From positions 248,001 to 312,000 of the forward strand of contig NZ_JBFAPP010000008.1 in the NCBI RefSeq assembly GCF_040676775.1: DNA of 64,000 nt, in the 5' to 3' direction. Position numbers and translations under genes: made by a program. The stretch comes from Micromonospora_G sp040676775. GTDB lineage: Bacteria; Actinomycetota; Actinomycetes; Mycobacteriales; Micromonosporaceae. Positions 16,744 to 24,828 of this stretch are shown here, piece by piece; the stretch's first letter is position 1, and every line of letters starts with the position of its first letter. Under the pieces are notes generated by a model. That model was not told the DNA's origin and made no database searches. It saw nothing but the letters and a program-made list of their open reading frames with translations.

Positions 16744-17742
16744 TCAGCGCGACTTGAGACAGAGCACGAAGTCGAGCACGTCGAGTTCGCTGTTGAAGAA
16801 GTACCACTCGGTGTAGCCCTCGACCGGCGCGCACTTCGTCTTCGCGTCGTTCTCACCGTCGGTGGCCCCGTCGAAACGCCGCAGCACCTCGTACGTCTTC
16901 GGCGCGCACTGGGTGATGGCCAGCTTCGGCTTGCCGCTCGCGTCGCCCTCGTTCTTCACGCACTGGCCCTCCTTGACCAGCCGCGCGTCGGTCGACGACT
17001 CCGGTGCCGGGGCACCCTGCGCCGGGTCGGCACTCGGGTCGGCCGGCGCCTGGGCGCTCGGGTCCGCGGCCGGTGTGGTCGCACCCGCGGTCGGCACCGT
17101 GTCCGACCCGCCGTCGTCACGGCCGAGCCACCAGAACGCCGCCCCGCCGACGCCGAGGACCAGCACCACCAGGGTGACCAGCACCGCGGTCATCCCCCGG
17201 TTGCCCCGCTTCGGCGGCACCGGGCTGGCGGTGGTCCACTCCGGGTCCGGTCCCGGCGCGGGATAACCCGGCGGGTAACCCTGGTCGCGGTAACCCTGGT
17301 CGCGGTAGCCCTGGTAGCCGCTGGGCGAGCCGGGGCCGCCCGGCGGGGCCGACGTCGGACCGCCACCCCACTGCTCCTGGCCACCGCCCCACGGATCGGC
17401 CGGCTGGGCGTACGGGTCGTGCGGTTGCGCGTACGGGTCGCGCGGCTGCCGGTACGGCTCCTGCGGCTGACGGTACGGCTCCTGCGGGTACCCAGGACCC
17501 GGCTGCTGTCCGCCGGGCTGCCGGTACGGCTCGGCCGGCGGCCGGCGGTACGGGTCGTCCTGCTGCTGCCCCGGCCACGGCCCCTGCTGCCCCGGATACG
17601 GCCTCTGCTGGTCGGGGTACGGCTGTCCCGGCCCCTGCTGGCCTCGCGGCCCCTGCTGCTGGCCGGGCCATGGCTCCGGCTCCTGGCCGGGGTACGGCGG
17701 CTGGCCCGGGTACGGCCCGCCGGGCGGTCCGTAGTTAGACAT
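16744..17742 (-). CDS. LppU/SCO3897-like membrane protein with Pro/Gln/Tyr-rich cytoplasmic region
   Basis: The 332-residue protein has a low-complexity N-terminal half built from PYRQP, PYAQP and GYRDQ repeats, one membrane helix (MTAVLVTLVVLVLGVGGAAFWW, about residues 185-206), a Pro/Ala/Asp linker, and a small C-terminal extracellular domain with four cysteines (GQCVKNEG, ITQCAPKTYEVL, TKCAPVEGYTEWYF, FVLCLKSR). The C-terminal pattern matches the LppU/SCO3897 family of unknown function. ATG 17742 has AGGAGG seven bases upstream. The hairpin at 16664-16705 follows the gene. Confidence 0.85.
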   Translation of the reverse strand: MSNYGPPGGPYPGQPPYPGQEPEPWPGQQQGPRGQQGPGQPYPDQQRPYPGQQGPWPGQQQDDPYRRPPAEPYRQPGGQQPGPGYPQEPYRQPQEPYRQPRDPYAQPHDPYAQPADPWGGGQEQWGGGPTSAPPGGPGSPSGYQGYRDQGYRDQGYPPGYPAPGPDPEWTTASPVPPKRGNRGMTAVLVTLVVLVLGVGGAAFWWLGRDDGGSDTVPTAGATTPAADPSAQAPADPSADPAQGAPAPESSTDARLVKEGQCVKNEGDASGKPKLAITQCAPKTYEVLRRFDGATDGENDAKTKCAPVEGYTEWYFFNSELDVLDFVLCLKSR

Positions 17743-17803
17743 GGACTGTCCTCCTGGCACGAGAGAAAGAGGCTGGCCACCCGCGGGCGACGGCGATGCT
17801 CAG

Positions 17804-17819
17804 GTCACCGTATCGTGAC
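17804..17819. promoter_or_regulatory. Inverted repeat over the LppU-like promoter
   Basis: GTCAC-N6-GTGAC. On the minus strand the repeat encloses TACGGT (17807-17812), a -10-like hexamer about 65 bases before the ATG at 17742. A regulator binding here would block that promoter. Confidence 0.4.
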
Positions 17820-17962
17820 GCCCCGACCGGCTCACCTCCCCCAACCGCGCCAACTCGCCGAGTCGGTCGGCTTTGCCGGATCCGTACCCTCCGGAAGCGC
17901 TCCGACGGCGGGGGAGTGTCACCCAGTCGACTCGGGGGTCGCCCACCGTGGCGGTCCGGCGT

Positions 17963-17979
17963 TAACATCCGAGCGCATG
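17963..17979 (+). promoter_or_regulatory. Apparent leaderless promoter of prepilin peptidase gene
   Basis: TAACAT (17963-17968) ends eight bases before ATG 17977, with no ribosome binding site. Confidence 0.45.
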
Positions 17980-18750
17980 TTCGCCGCGCTCGCCGCCATC
18001 GCACTCGGGGCGGTGGTCGGGGCGAGCACACCGTGGCTGGTCCACCGGCTCGCCGTCGAGTCGGGATCGCCGCCGCGGTCGGCCTGCGCGGTCTGCACCC
18101 GCCCGTTCCCGCGCGGCCTGCCCGGCTGGATACGCCCCGACGCGCGCTGCCCGGGCTGCGGCGCGCGTCTGGGTTCCCGTACCGGATATCTCGCCGCTCT
18201 TGATGCGGCCGTCTTCGGTCCGCTCACCGCCGCCCTCGGCGCGGCCGTGTTCGGCCTGCTCACCGCCGCTCTCGGCACGGACACCGGGATCGACCCGGCG
18301 CTGCCGGCGGTGCTCGCGGTGGCCGCGGTCGGCCTGCCGCTGGCCTTCGTCGACCTGACCTGCCTGCGGCTGCCCGACCCGCTGGTGGCGCTCGCCGCCG
18401 TGGCCGCCCTGCTCGGGCTCACCGGCGCCGCGCTGGTCCTCGGCACCCCGGACCCACTGGTACGCGCCCTGCTCGCCGCGCTCGCCAGCGGCGTGGCCTA
18501 CGTGCTGCTCGCGCTCCTACCCGGTGCCAGGCTCGGCTTCGGCGACGTGAAACTGGCCGCCGTACTCGGCCTGCCGCTGGGCTGGTACGGCTGGCCGACA
18601 CTGCTGCTCGGGCTGGTCCTACCGCACCTGATCAACGGCACCGTGGCGCTCGCCCTGCTGCTGACCCGGCGCGCCAGCCGGGGCACGCCGCTCCCCTTCG
18701 GCCCCGCCCTGCTCACCGGCGCCCTGCTCGCCATCCTCTTCGAGGGCTGA
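17977..18750 (+). CDS. A24 family prepilin peptidase
   Basis: This membrane aspartic protease removes the leader of type IV prepilins. The 257-residue protein has several membrane helices and two CxxC-type pairs in the N-terminal cytoplasmic loop (CAVC and CPGC). It also has both catalytic aspartate motifs: FVDLTCLRLPDPL and GARLGFGDVK (the GxGDxK signature). No pilin genes are seen nearby. The start is ATG 17977, leaderless by position. The stop codon lies inside a 23-bp tandem repeat. Confidence 0.88.
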   Translation: MFAALAAIALGAVVGASTPWLVHRLAVESGSPPRSACAVCTRPFPRGLPGWIRPDARCPGCGARLGSRTGYLAALDAAVFGPLTAALGAAVFGLLTAALGTDTGIDPALPAVLAVAAVGLPLAFVDLTCLRLPDPLVALAAVAALLGLTGAALVLGTPDPLVRALLAALASGVAYVLLALLPGARLGFGDVKLAAVLGLPLGWYGWPTLLLGLVLPHLINGTVALALLLTRRASRGTPLPFGPALLTGALLAILFEG

Positions 18751-18790
18751 CGACGGGCCTCCTCGAACGCTGACGACGGACCTCCTCGAA
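18735..18790. repeat. 23-bp tandem repeat containing the prepilin peptidase stop
   Basis: Unit 1 (18735-18757) holds the last codons and the TGA. Unit 2 (18758-18780) repeats it with few changes, and a partial third copy follows. The shared core is GCTGACGACGG. Confidence 0.8.
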
Positions 18791-18809
18791 GCTCACGGCC
18801 GGGGGCCGC

Positions 18810-21800
18810 TCAGAGGAGGCGGAGTTGGCGGTCCTTGGGGCGGCGCGGCTCGGTGTCGCCGAACCGCTCGAACAGACCCGGGTCGATCGTGTCCAGGAAC
18901 GGGGTCGGCACGCAGTCCCGCTCCTGACCGTGCCGTACGCGGCGGGCCACGTGGCTGACGTAGAGCCGGTCCTGGGCGCGGGTGAGCCCGACGAAGAACA
19001 GACGGCGCTCCTCGGCCACGTCGTCGTCGGTCGGCGGACGACCGGGGAAGCGCAGCGGCAGCAGCCCGTCCTCGCAGCCGACCAGGAACACCACCGGGAA
19101 CTCCAGCCCCTTGGCGGCGTGCAGGGTCAGCAGGGTGACCGCCTCGGCGCGCGGGTCCAGCGCGTCGACCTCGGCACCGGTGGCGAGCTGCGACAGGAAC
19201 AGCGGCAGGTCGTCGCCGCAGCGCTGGGCCAACGGGGTGAGCAGGTCGACCGCGTTGCGGATCTCCTCCGGGCCGACGCCGCCGGGCGCGTCCAGGGTGG
19301 GCATCGCGAACCGCTCGGCGAGCACCTGCCCGGCGAGCCGTACCCGGGCCGCCAGCGAGCCGCCGAGTCCGTCGGCGTGCCGCAGCTCGCGGGCGATCAC
19401 CGCCACGCCGGGGCGGTCACGCAGCCGGTTGTGCGAGCGCTTCTGCACCGGCACCCCGGCCCGGACCAGCGCGTCCACGATCGAGGCGGCCTGGGCGTCG
19501 GTGCGGTAGAGGACCGCGATGTCGGAGAAGGAGACGGTCGAGTTGCGACCGTCGATCCGGCCCGAGTCCAACGACCGGTGCGACAGCCCACCGACCAGGT
19601 CGTCGACGGTGCGTACGACGAAGTTCGCCTCGTCCGCGACCGAGGCGGCCGGGTAGCGGCCGACCAGCGGTGCCTCCGGATCCAGCCGGGCCGGATCCAG
19701 CCGACGGCCCCGGACCAGCGACGTCGGTGCGATGGCCTGGACCGCGGCGGCCAGGATCGGTGCCGACGAGCGGTAGTTGCGGGTGAGCCGGACCAGCCGG
19801 GCGTCGACGAAGTCCTCCGAGAACCGCAGGAAGTACGCCACGTCCGCACCGCGGAACGAGTAGATCGCCTGGTCCGGGTCGCCGATCGCGCAGAGGTTGC
19901 CGTCCGGCGGTGCGAGCAGCCGCAGCAGCTCGTACTGGACCTCGTCGACGTCCTGGTACTCGTCGACGAAGATCCAGCGCCAGCGGTCGCGGTACTGCCG
20001 GACCAGCTCCGGATCGTCGCGCAGCAGCCGTACCGGCAGGGTCACCAACTCGTCCAGGTCGACCAGGTCCTGGCCGCGCAGCAGCTTGACGTACGTCGCC
20101 TCGTCCTCGCCGGCCTCGGCGCGCGCGGCGGTCCGCTCGGTGTCGTCGGCGATCCGGAAGTTCTCCGGCAGGCCGGCGGCGGCCGGATGCTCGCGCAGGA
20201 TCGACAGGCCGAGCGAGTGGAAGGTGCCGACGGTGATGTCCTCGGCCACCGGGCCGAGCAGGCCGTCGAGCCGGGCCTGTAACTCCTCCGCGGACCGCCG
20301 GGTGAACGTGATCGCCAGGCAGTGCTCCGGGAAGACGTTCAGCTCCGCGCAGAGGTACGCGATCCGGTGGGTCAGCGTACGGGTCTTCCCGGTGCCGGGA
20401 CCGGCGACGATGAGCAGTGGCCCGCCGGGCGCTGAGGCGGCCACCCGCTGCATCGCGTCGAGCCGGTCGAGCAGGCCGGTGCCGACCTCCTCCATCCCGG
20501 CGAGCATCGGTTCGAACGGTTCGTGCGGTGAGGGCGGCGGGGCGATCGGCGGTGCCGGGGCGGGCACGGGCCGGGCCGGTCGGCGCTTCGGTTCGGCGGC
20601 GGCCTTCGCGGCGGGCTTGGCCCGAGGCTTCGCCGCCGCCTCCGCCGCCGGCCGAGGTCGGGGCACCGAAACGGGTACGTCGAAGAGCGCCTCCGGCTCG
20701 CCGGCCGCACCCGCTCCGCGCAGTTCCCCTGGTTCGAAGAGGCTGATCACGCCGTACTCGCCGTCGTAGCCGGGGATCCGGCGTACCTCGCCGCGGCGGA
20801 GCCGGCCGATCGCCTCGGCGATCCGTTCCCCACCGGCCTGCCGCAGGTCGTCCAGGGGCACGGCGGTGAGGATGTCGAGTTCGGCGCCGAGCGCGGCGAC
20901 CAGGTTGTTGAGCTGCCCCTCGACCGTCTTCGACTTCGGACCGACCCCGTTGATCTCGCCCAGGATCTCGGCGAGTTGGACCAGGTGGCTCACCCGAGGC
21001 GCGCGCGCCGGTACGTGTCCCTCCGGCCGGTCGGCGAGGTCCTCGACCCGGCTCAGCACCCCGACGGTGAGCGGCTTGCCGCACTCCGGGCAGAGGCCGC
21101 CGGCCTGCCGGGTCCGCTCCGGTGCCCAGTTGACACCGCAGAGCCGGTGACCGTCCGCGTGGTACTTCCCCTCCTCGGGGAAGAACTCGATGGTCCCCGC
21201 CAGCCCGTCGCCGGTACGCATCGCCGACCGGATCGCGTAGTAGTCCACGTCGGTGGCGAAGACGGTGGCCTCACGGGCAAGGGCTGCCGGCGAGTGCGCG
21301 TCCGAGTTCGAGACCAGGCGGTAGCGGTCGAGGCTGGAAACCCGCCAGTTCATCGCCGGGTCGGAGGAGAGGCCGGTCTCCACCGCGAAGATGTGTTCGG
21401 CCAGGTCGGCGTAGCAGTCGGCGATCGCGTCGAAGCCGGACTTGGAGCCGAGCGCGGAGAACCACGGCGTCCAGATGTGTGCCGGGACCAGGTAACCGTC
21501 GGGGCTCGCTTCGAGCACGATCTCCAGCAGGTCGCGGGAGTCGAGCCCGAGGATCGGCCGCCCGTCGGAACCGATGTTCCCGATCCGCCCCAGTACGGTG
21601 TTGAACCGCGCGACCGCGTCCAGGTCGGGCAGGTAGATCAGGTGGTGCACCTTGCGGGTCCGGTCGTCCCGCTTGTAGATGGTGGAGATCTCGACGCTGA
21701 GCTGGTAACGGACCGGGTTGGCCTCGGCCACGCTGGACAGCCGGGGCGGCAGGCGGCGGGCGATGTCGCGTTCCGCGTCCGGGCTGAGCCGGTAGAGGCC

Positions 21801-22046
21801 CGGTTCGGCCGGGCGCAGCGTCTCGCGCAGGTGGTCGTACCAGGCGGGGTGGGTGAAGTCGCCGGTGCCGAGCACGCTGATGCCCTTGCGCTTGGCCCAC
21901 CAGCCGAGGTTCGGCAGCGTCAGGTCCCGGCTACAGGCGCGCGAGTATTTCGAGTGGATGTGCAGGTCCGCGACGAAGGAGCCGGCGGTCGAGGCGGGGC
22001 CGCCGGAAGGTGCAGCGCTGAACGGAAGCACGCCGCATACTGTCAT
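18810..22046 (-). CDS. Fusion of EndoQ-type PHP endonuclease and UvrD-type helicase
   Basis: The 1078-residue protein joins two repair enzymes. Residues 24-440 match endonuclease Q: PHP metal ligands in ADLHIHSKYSRACSRDL (D27, H29, H31), E119, H190, DAH at 249-251, and the zinc-finger region C303...C319-P-E-C322-GK followed by LTVGVLSRVEDLADRPEG. EndoQ nicks 5' of deaminated bases and abasic sites. Residues 460-515 form an Ala/Pro/Lys linker. Residues 515-1070 are an SF1A helicase: AGPGTGKT (548-555), VDEYQDVDEVQ, GDPDQAIYSFRGAD, LTRNYRSS, TLHAAKGLEFPVVF and EERRLFFVGLTRAQDRLYV. All motifs appear intact, with no frameshift. ATG 22046 is the likely start. A nick-then-unwind repair role is inferred. 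Confidence 0.92.
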   Translation of the reverse strand: MTVCGVLPFSAAPSGGPASTAGSFVADLHIHSKYSRACSRDLTLPNLGWWAKRKGISVLGTGDFTHPAWYDHLRETLRPAEPGLYRLSPDAERDIARRLPPRLSSVAEANPVRYQLSVEISTIYKRDDRTRKVHHLIYLPDLDAVARFNTVLGRIGNIGSDGRPILGLDSRDLLEIVLEASPDGYLVPAHIWTPWFSALGSKSGFDAIADCYADLAEHIFAVETGLSSDPAMNWRVSSLDRYRLVSNSDAHSPAALAREATVFATDVDYYAIRSAMRTGDGLAGTIEFFPEEGKYHADGHRLCGVNWAPERTRQAGGLCPECGKPLTVGVLSRVEDLADRPEGHVPARAPRVSHLVQLAEILGEINGVGPKSKTVEGQLNNLVAALGAELDILTAVPLDDLRQAGGERIAEAIGRLRRGEVRRIPGYDGEYGVISLFEPGELRGAGAAGEPEALFDVPVSVPRPRPAAEAAAKPRAKPAAKAAAEPKRRPARPVPAPAPPIAPPPSPHEPFEPMLAGMEEVGTGLLDRLDAMQRVAASAPGGPLLIVAGPGTGKTRTLTHRIAYLCAELNVFPEHCLAITFTRRSAEELQARLDGLLGPVAEDITVGTFHSLGLSILREHPAAAGLPENFRIADDTERTAARAEAGEDEATYVKLLRGQDLVDLDELVTLPVRLLRDDPELVRQYRDRWRWIFVDEYQDVDEVQYELLRLLAPPDGNLCAIGDPDQAIYSFRGADVAYFLRFSEDFVDARLVRLTRNYRSSAPILAAAVQAIAPTSLVRGRRLDPARLDPEAPLVGRYPAASVADEANFVVRTVDDLVGGLSHRSLDSGRIDGRNSTVSFSDIAVLYRTDAQAASIVDALVRAGVPVQKRSHNRLRDRPGVAVIARELRHADGLGGSLAARVRLAGQVLAERFAMPTLDAPGGVGPEEIRNAVDLLTPLAQRCGDDLPLFLSQLATGAEVDALDPRAEAVTLLTLHAAKGLEFPVVFLVGCEDGLLPLRFPGRPPTDDDVAEERRLFFVGLTRAQDRLYVSHVARRVRHGQERDCVPTPFLDTIDPGLFERFGDTEPRRPKDRQLRLL

Positions 22047-22092
22047 GGGCTGGTCCGCCCGCGCGTGGCGCCACGCACAAGCGTGAGATCCG

Positions 22093-22151
22093 CGATGCGG
22101 TGTTCGGTCAGGACGATGCGGTGTCCGGGACAGGACGATGCGGTCATCGGT
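22093..22151. repeat. 22-bp tandem repeats downstream of ltrA-like gene
   Basis: Three imperfect copies, each containing CGATGCGGT, lie between the LtrA-like gene stop and the EndoQ-helicase start. They begin right after the LtrA stop when read on the minus strand. Confidence 0.7.
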
Positions 22152-23351
22152 TCAGAACGGTGGGGCCGGTTCCGCGCGGCCGACCCGCTTGCGGCGTACC
22201 AGTTCGACGGCGGCCACCGAGGCCAGCACCCCGGCGGCGGTGAAACTCGCGACCAGTTTCGGTGGGTGGAGCATCACCGGGATCAGCGCACAGAGCAGCA
22301 CCGGCCCGATGACCAGGGCGAGACTGCGCTGCCCGAACACCTCCCACTCGAACCGCAGCCGCGCGGCCAGGAAGAGCGCGGGTCCGCCCAGGGTGACGGC
22401 GACGAAGGCCAGGCGTGGATCCCCGAACGGGTTGTTGATCGCCAGCTCGTTGGCAACCGCGGTGACGAGTACGGCGGCCACGAGCGCGTACTGGGTGTAG
22501 TTGGACGATCGGCCGAGCCGACCGGGGTGGTCGGCCCGTCCCATCGCCTCGGGCAGTGCCTTGCCGGCCTGGTAGAAGTAGATGTGCCAGAGCAGCAGGG
22601 TGCTGCCGAGTGCGAACAGGAACGCGAGCGTACGGCCGAAGGTGAGCTGGCCGTCGCCGTACGTCAGCCCGGTGAACAGGATCGACTCGCCGAGCGCCAG
22701 GATGAAGAACTGCTGGTACCGCTCGGCGAGGTGCTCGCCGGCCAGTCGCCACCGCGCGTTGCGTTCGCGACCGAGCCCCGGCACCGGCCAGCCGAGCAGG
22801 ATACCCAGGTAGTCGATCGCGACGCCGACCGTCCAGAGGACCAGCCGGAGCGGAGCCGGTAGCAGCGCCCCGACGATCCAGAACAGCCCGGATCCGACCG
22901 CCCACCACAGGATCCGGACCTGGTTGCGCCGCCTCGGATGGTTACCGAGTGCGAAGATGATGATCAACGGCCGCCCGAGCTGCGACCCCGCGTACGCTCC
23001 GGCGAACAGCATTCCCCGGTCGTCGAACGCCCCGGGCAGACCGACCGCCATCAGCAGGCTGCCGAGGATCAGCGCGGAGATGGTGACGTGGATCGCCCCG
23101 GACAGCCGGTTGAACCTGCTGGTGATCCAGCAGGTGAAGACCCAGATGTTCCACACCGCCAGCGACAGCACCAGGGTCTCGGCGACGGGAATCCACTCGA
23201 TCCGGCGACCCGCGTCGATGCTGTCCAACAGTTGCTGGGACACCCGGGTCAGCGCGAACGCGAACACCACGTCGAAGAGGAGTTCGATGAACGTGGCGCG
23301 TTGCGGCTCGTCCGGCTCCCGTACGAGGTCGGCGGCGCGGTCAGTCGCCAT
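22152..23351 (-). CDS. Low temperature requirement protein A (LtrA) family
   Basis: The 399-residue polytopic membrane protein has the LtrA family entry motif TFIELLFDVVFAFALTR at its N-terminus, about ten further helices, and HLAERYQQFFILALGESILFTG in the middle, also typical. The family name comes from a Listeria cold-growth mutant, but the biochemical function is unknown. ATG 23351 follows GGTGGGG; GTG 23354 just before it is equally possible. It lies between moaD and the EndoQ-helicase gene, with no evident functional link. Confidence 0.9.
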   Translation of the reverse strand: MATDRAADLVREPDEPQRATFIELLFDVVFAFALTRVSQQLLDSIDAGRRIEWIPVAETLVLSLAVWNIWVFTCWITSRFNRLSGAIHVTISALILGSLLMAVGLPGAFDDRGMLFAGAYAGSQLGRPLIIIFALGNHPRRRNQVRILWWAVGSGLFWIVGALLPAPLRLVLWTVGVAIDYLGILLGWPVPGLGRERNARWRLAGEHLAERYQQFFILALGESILFTGLTYGDGQLTFGRTLAFLFALGSTLLLWHIYFYQAGKALPEAMGRADHPGRLGRSSNYTQYALVAAVLVTAVANELAINNPFGDPRLAFVAVTLGGPALFLAARLRFEWEVFGQRSLALVIGPVLLCALIPVMLHPPKLVASFTAAGVLASVAAVELVRRKRVGRAEPAPPF

Positions 23352-23430
23352 CACCCCACCGTCGCCTCCCGTAGCCCGCTCTCACGTGTGACGAACGAGC
23401 GACGGCGGGCACCGACGCGGCAGACCCCGC

Positions 23431-23697
23431 TCAGCCGCCCGCGAACGGCGGCAGTACGTCGACCGTGCCGCCCGCCGGCAGCGGCTGCCGGCGGTCACGC
23501 TGCACCACACCGTCGACCAGGAAACTGGCCACCTTCAGTACGCTCGCCAGCCGCTCGCCGTGCCGGATGCCGAGCGTGTCGGCCAGGGTGTCGAGCGTGA
23601 GCCCGCCCGGGGCGGACTCCTCGCTGATCCCGGCCGCCGCCCGTGCCGCCGCGAAGTAGCGAACCGTGATCGCGGGTGGGTTCTCGGGGGTGGTCAT
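23431..23697 (-). CDS. moaD: MoaD sulfur-carrier subunit of molybdopterin synthase
   Basis: The ubiquitin-like MoaD carries a C-terminal thiocarboxylate that donates sulfur to MoaE. The 88-residue protein ends in the diagnostic PPFAGG, with the beta-grasp pattern VRYFAAARAAAG at the start and FLVDGVVQ in the middle. ATG 23697 has GGAGG at an ideal six-base distance. ATG 23703 overlaps the moaA stop (ATGA) but would sit directly against the GGAGG. It is translationally coupled to moaA. Confidence 0.92.
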   Translation of the reverse strand: MTTPENPPAITVRYFAAARAAAGISEESAPGGLTLDTLADTLGIRHGERLASVLKVASFLVDGVVQRDRRQPLPAGGTVDVLPPFAGG

Positions 23698-23699
23698 GG

Positions 23700-24809
23700 T
23701 CATCCTCCGATCGCGGACATGGGCCGGGCCGGTTGGAGGAACGACGGATCGTCGATGTCGTGCCCGGCCCGTTTGCCCCACATCGCCGTACGCCAGCGCC
23801 GGGCGATTTCCTCGTCGTCCGCCCCGCCCCGCAGGGCCTCGCGCAGGTCGGACTCCTCGGTGGCGAAGAGGCAGGCGCGTACCTGACCGTCGGCGGTGAG
23901 TCGGGTCCGGTCGCAGTCACCGCAGAACGGCCGGGTGACGCTGCCGATGACGCCGACCCGCGCCGGCCGTCCGTCCAGGCCGGTGAACCCGTCGACCAGC
24001 CAGGTTTCCGCCGGTGCCCCACCTCGCTCGACCGGATCCGGGAGCAGGGTGAACTCGGCCCGCAGCGCGGCGAGGATCTCCGCGGCGGTCACCATCTGCG
24101 AGCGGTCCCACCCGTGCTGGGCGTCCAACGGCATCTGTTCGATGAACCGCAGTTCGTAGCCGTGGTCGAGGGCGAAGCGCAGCAGCGCGGGCGCGTCCCG
24201 GTCGTTGACGCCGCGCATCAGCACCGAGTTGATTTTCACCGGGGTGAGTCCGGCGGTCGCCGCGGCGGCCAGCCCGGCCAGCACGTCCGGCAGCCGGTTG
24301 CGCCGGGTCAGGGTGTGGAACCGTTCCGCGTCGATGGTGTCCAGCGAGACGTTCACCCGGTCCAGGCCGGCCGTACGCAACGGGACGGCGAGCCGTTCCA
24401 GCCCGATGCCGTTCGTGGTCAGTGACAGTGTCGGCCGTGGCTCCAGGCGGGCGGCGGCGGCGACGATGGCGGGCAGTCCGGGGCGGATCAGCGGCTCACC
24501 GCCGGTGAACCGGACCTCGGTCACGCCGAGGCGTTGGACGGCCACCCGGACCAGGCGACCGATCTCGTCGTCGGTCAGCAGCCGGCTCTGCGGCAGCCAG
24601 GGCAGTCCTTCTTCGGGCATGCAGTAGGTGCAGCGCAGGTTGCACCGGTCGGTCAGGGAGACGCGCAGGTCGGTGGCCACCCGTTGGTACCGGTCGACGA
24701 GGGTGCGCAGCGGTGGTCGTACGGACGCGGTCGCCGGGCCGGTCGCTGTCTCCGGTCCGGATGCGCTCGCCGGGCCGATGGCGGTCGATTGGATAACCGG
24801 TATGCCCAT
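23700..24809 (-). CDS. moaA: GTP 3',8-cyclase MoaA (radical SAM)
   Basis: MoaA rearranges GTP in the first step of molybdenum cofactor synthesis. The 369-residue protein has the radical SAM cluster motif RCNLRCTYCMP, the SAM-binding FTGGEPL, and SLTTNG and VNVSLDT in the barrel. It also has the second [4Fe-4S] site (FCGDCDRTRLTADGQVRACLF) and the C-terminal Gly-Gly tail that reaches into the active site. ATG 24809 has no ribosome binding site; it lies 17 bases from the upstream gene's stop and next to a 14-bp palindrome. An extended N-terminus of about 35 residues precedes the core. Confidence 0.95.
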   Translation of the reverse strand: MGIPVIQSTAIGPASASGPETATGPATASVRPPLRTLVDRYQRVATDLRVSLTDRCNLRCTYCMPEEGLPWLPQSRLLTDDEIGRLVRVAVQRLGVTEVRFTGGEPLIRPGLPAIVAAAARLEPRPTLSLTTNGIGLERLAVPLRTAGLDRVNVSLDTIDAERFHTLTRRNRLPDVLAGLAAAATAGLTPVKINSVLMRGVNDRDAPALLRFALDHGYELRFIEQMPLDAQHGWDRSQMVTAAEILAALRAEFTLLPDPVERGGAPAETWLVDGFTGLDGRPARVGVIGSVTRPFCGDCDRTRLTADGQVRACLFATEESDLREALRGGADDEEIARRWRTAMWGKRAGHDIDDPSFLQPARPMSAIGG

Positions 24810-24814
24810 CGTTC

Positions 24815-24828
24815 GACGGTATACCGTC
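24815..24828. promoter_or_regulatory. 14-bp perfect palindrome at the moaA promoter
   Basis: GACGGTATACCGTC is a perfect palindrome ending five bases before the moaA start. It contains the minus-strand hexamer TACCGT (24816-24821), six bases before the ATG, and overlaps the stop of the upstream kinase. It could be an operator over a leaderless promoter. Confidence 0.5.
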
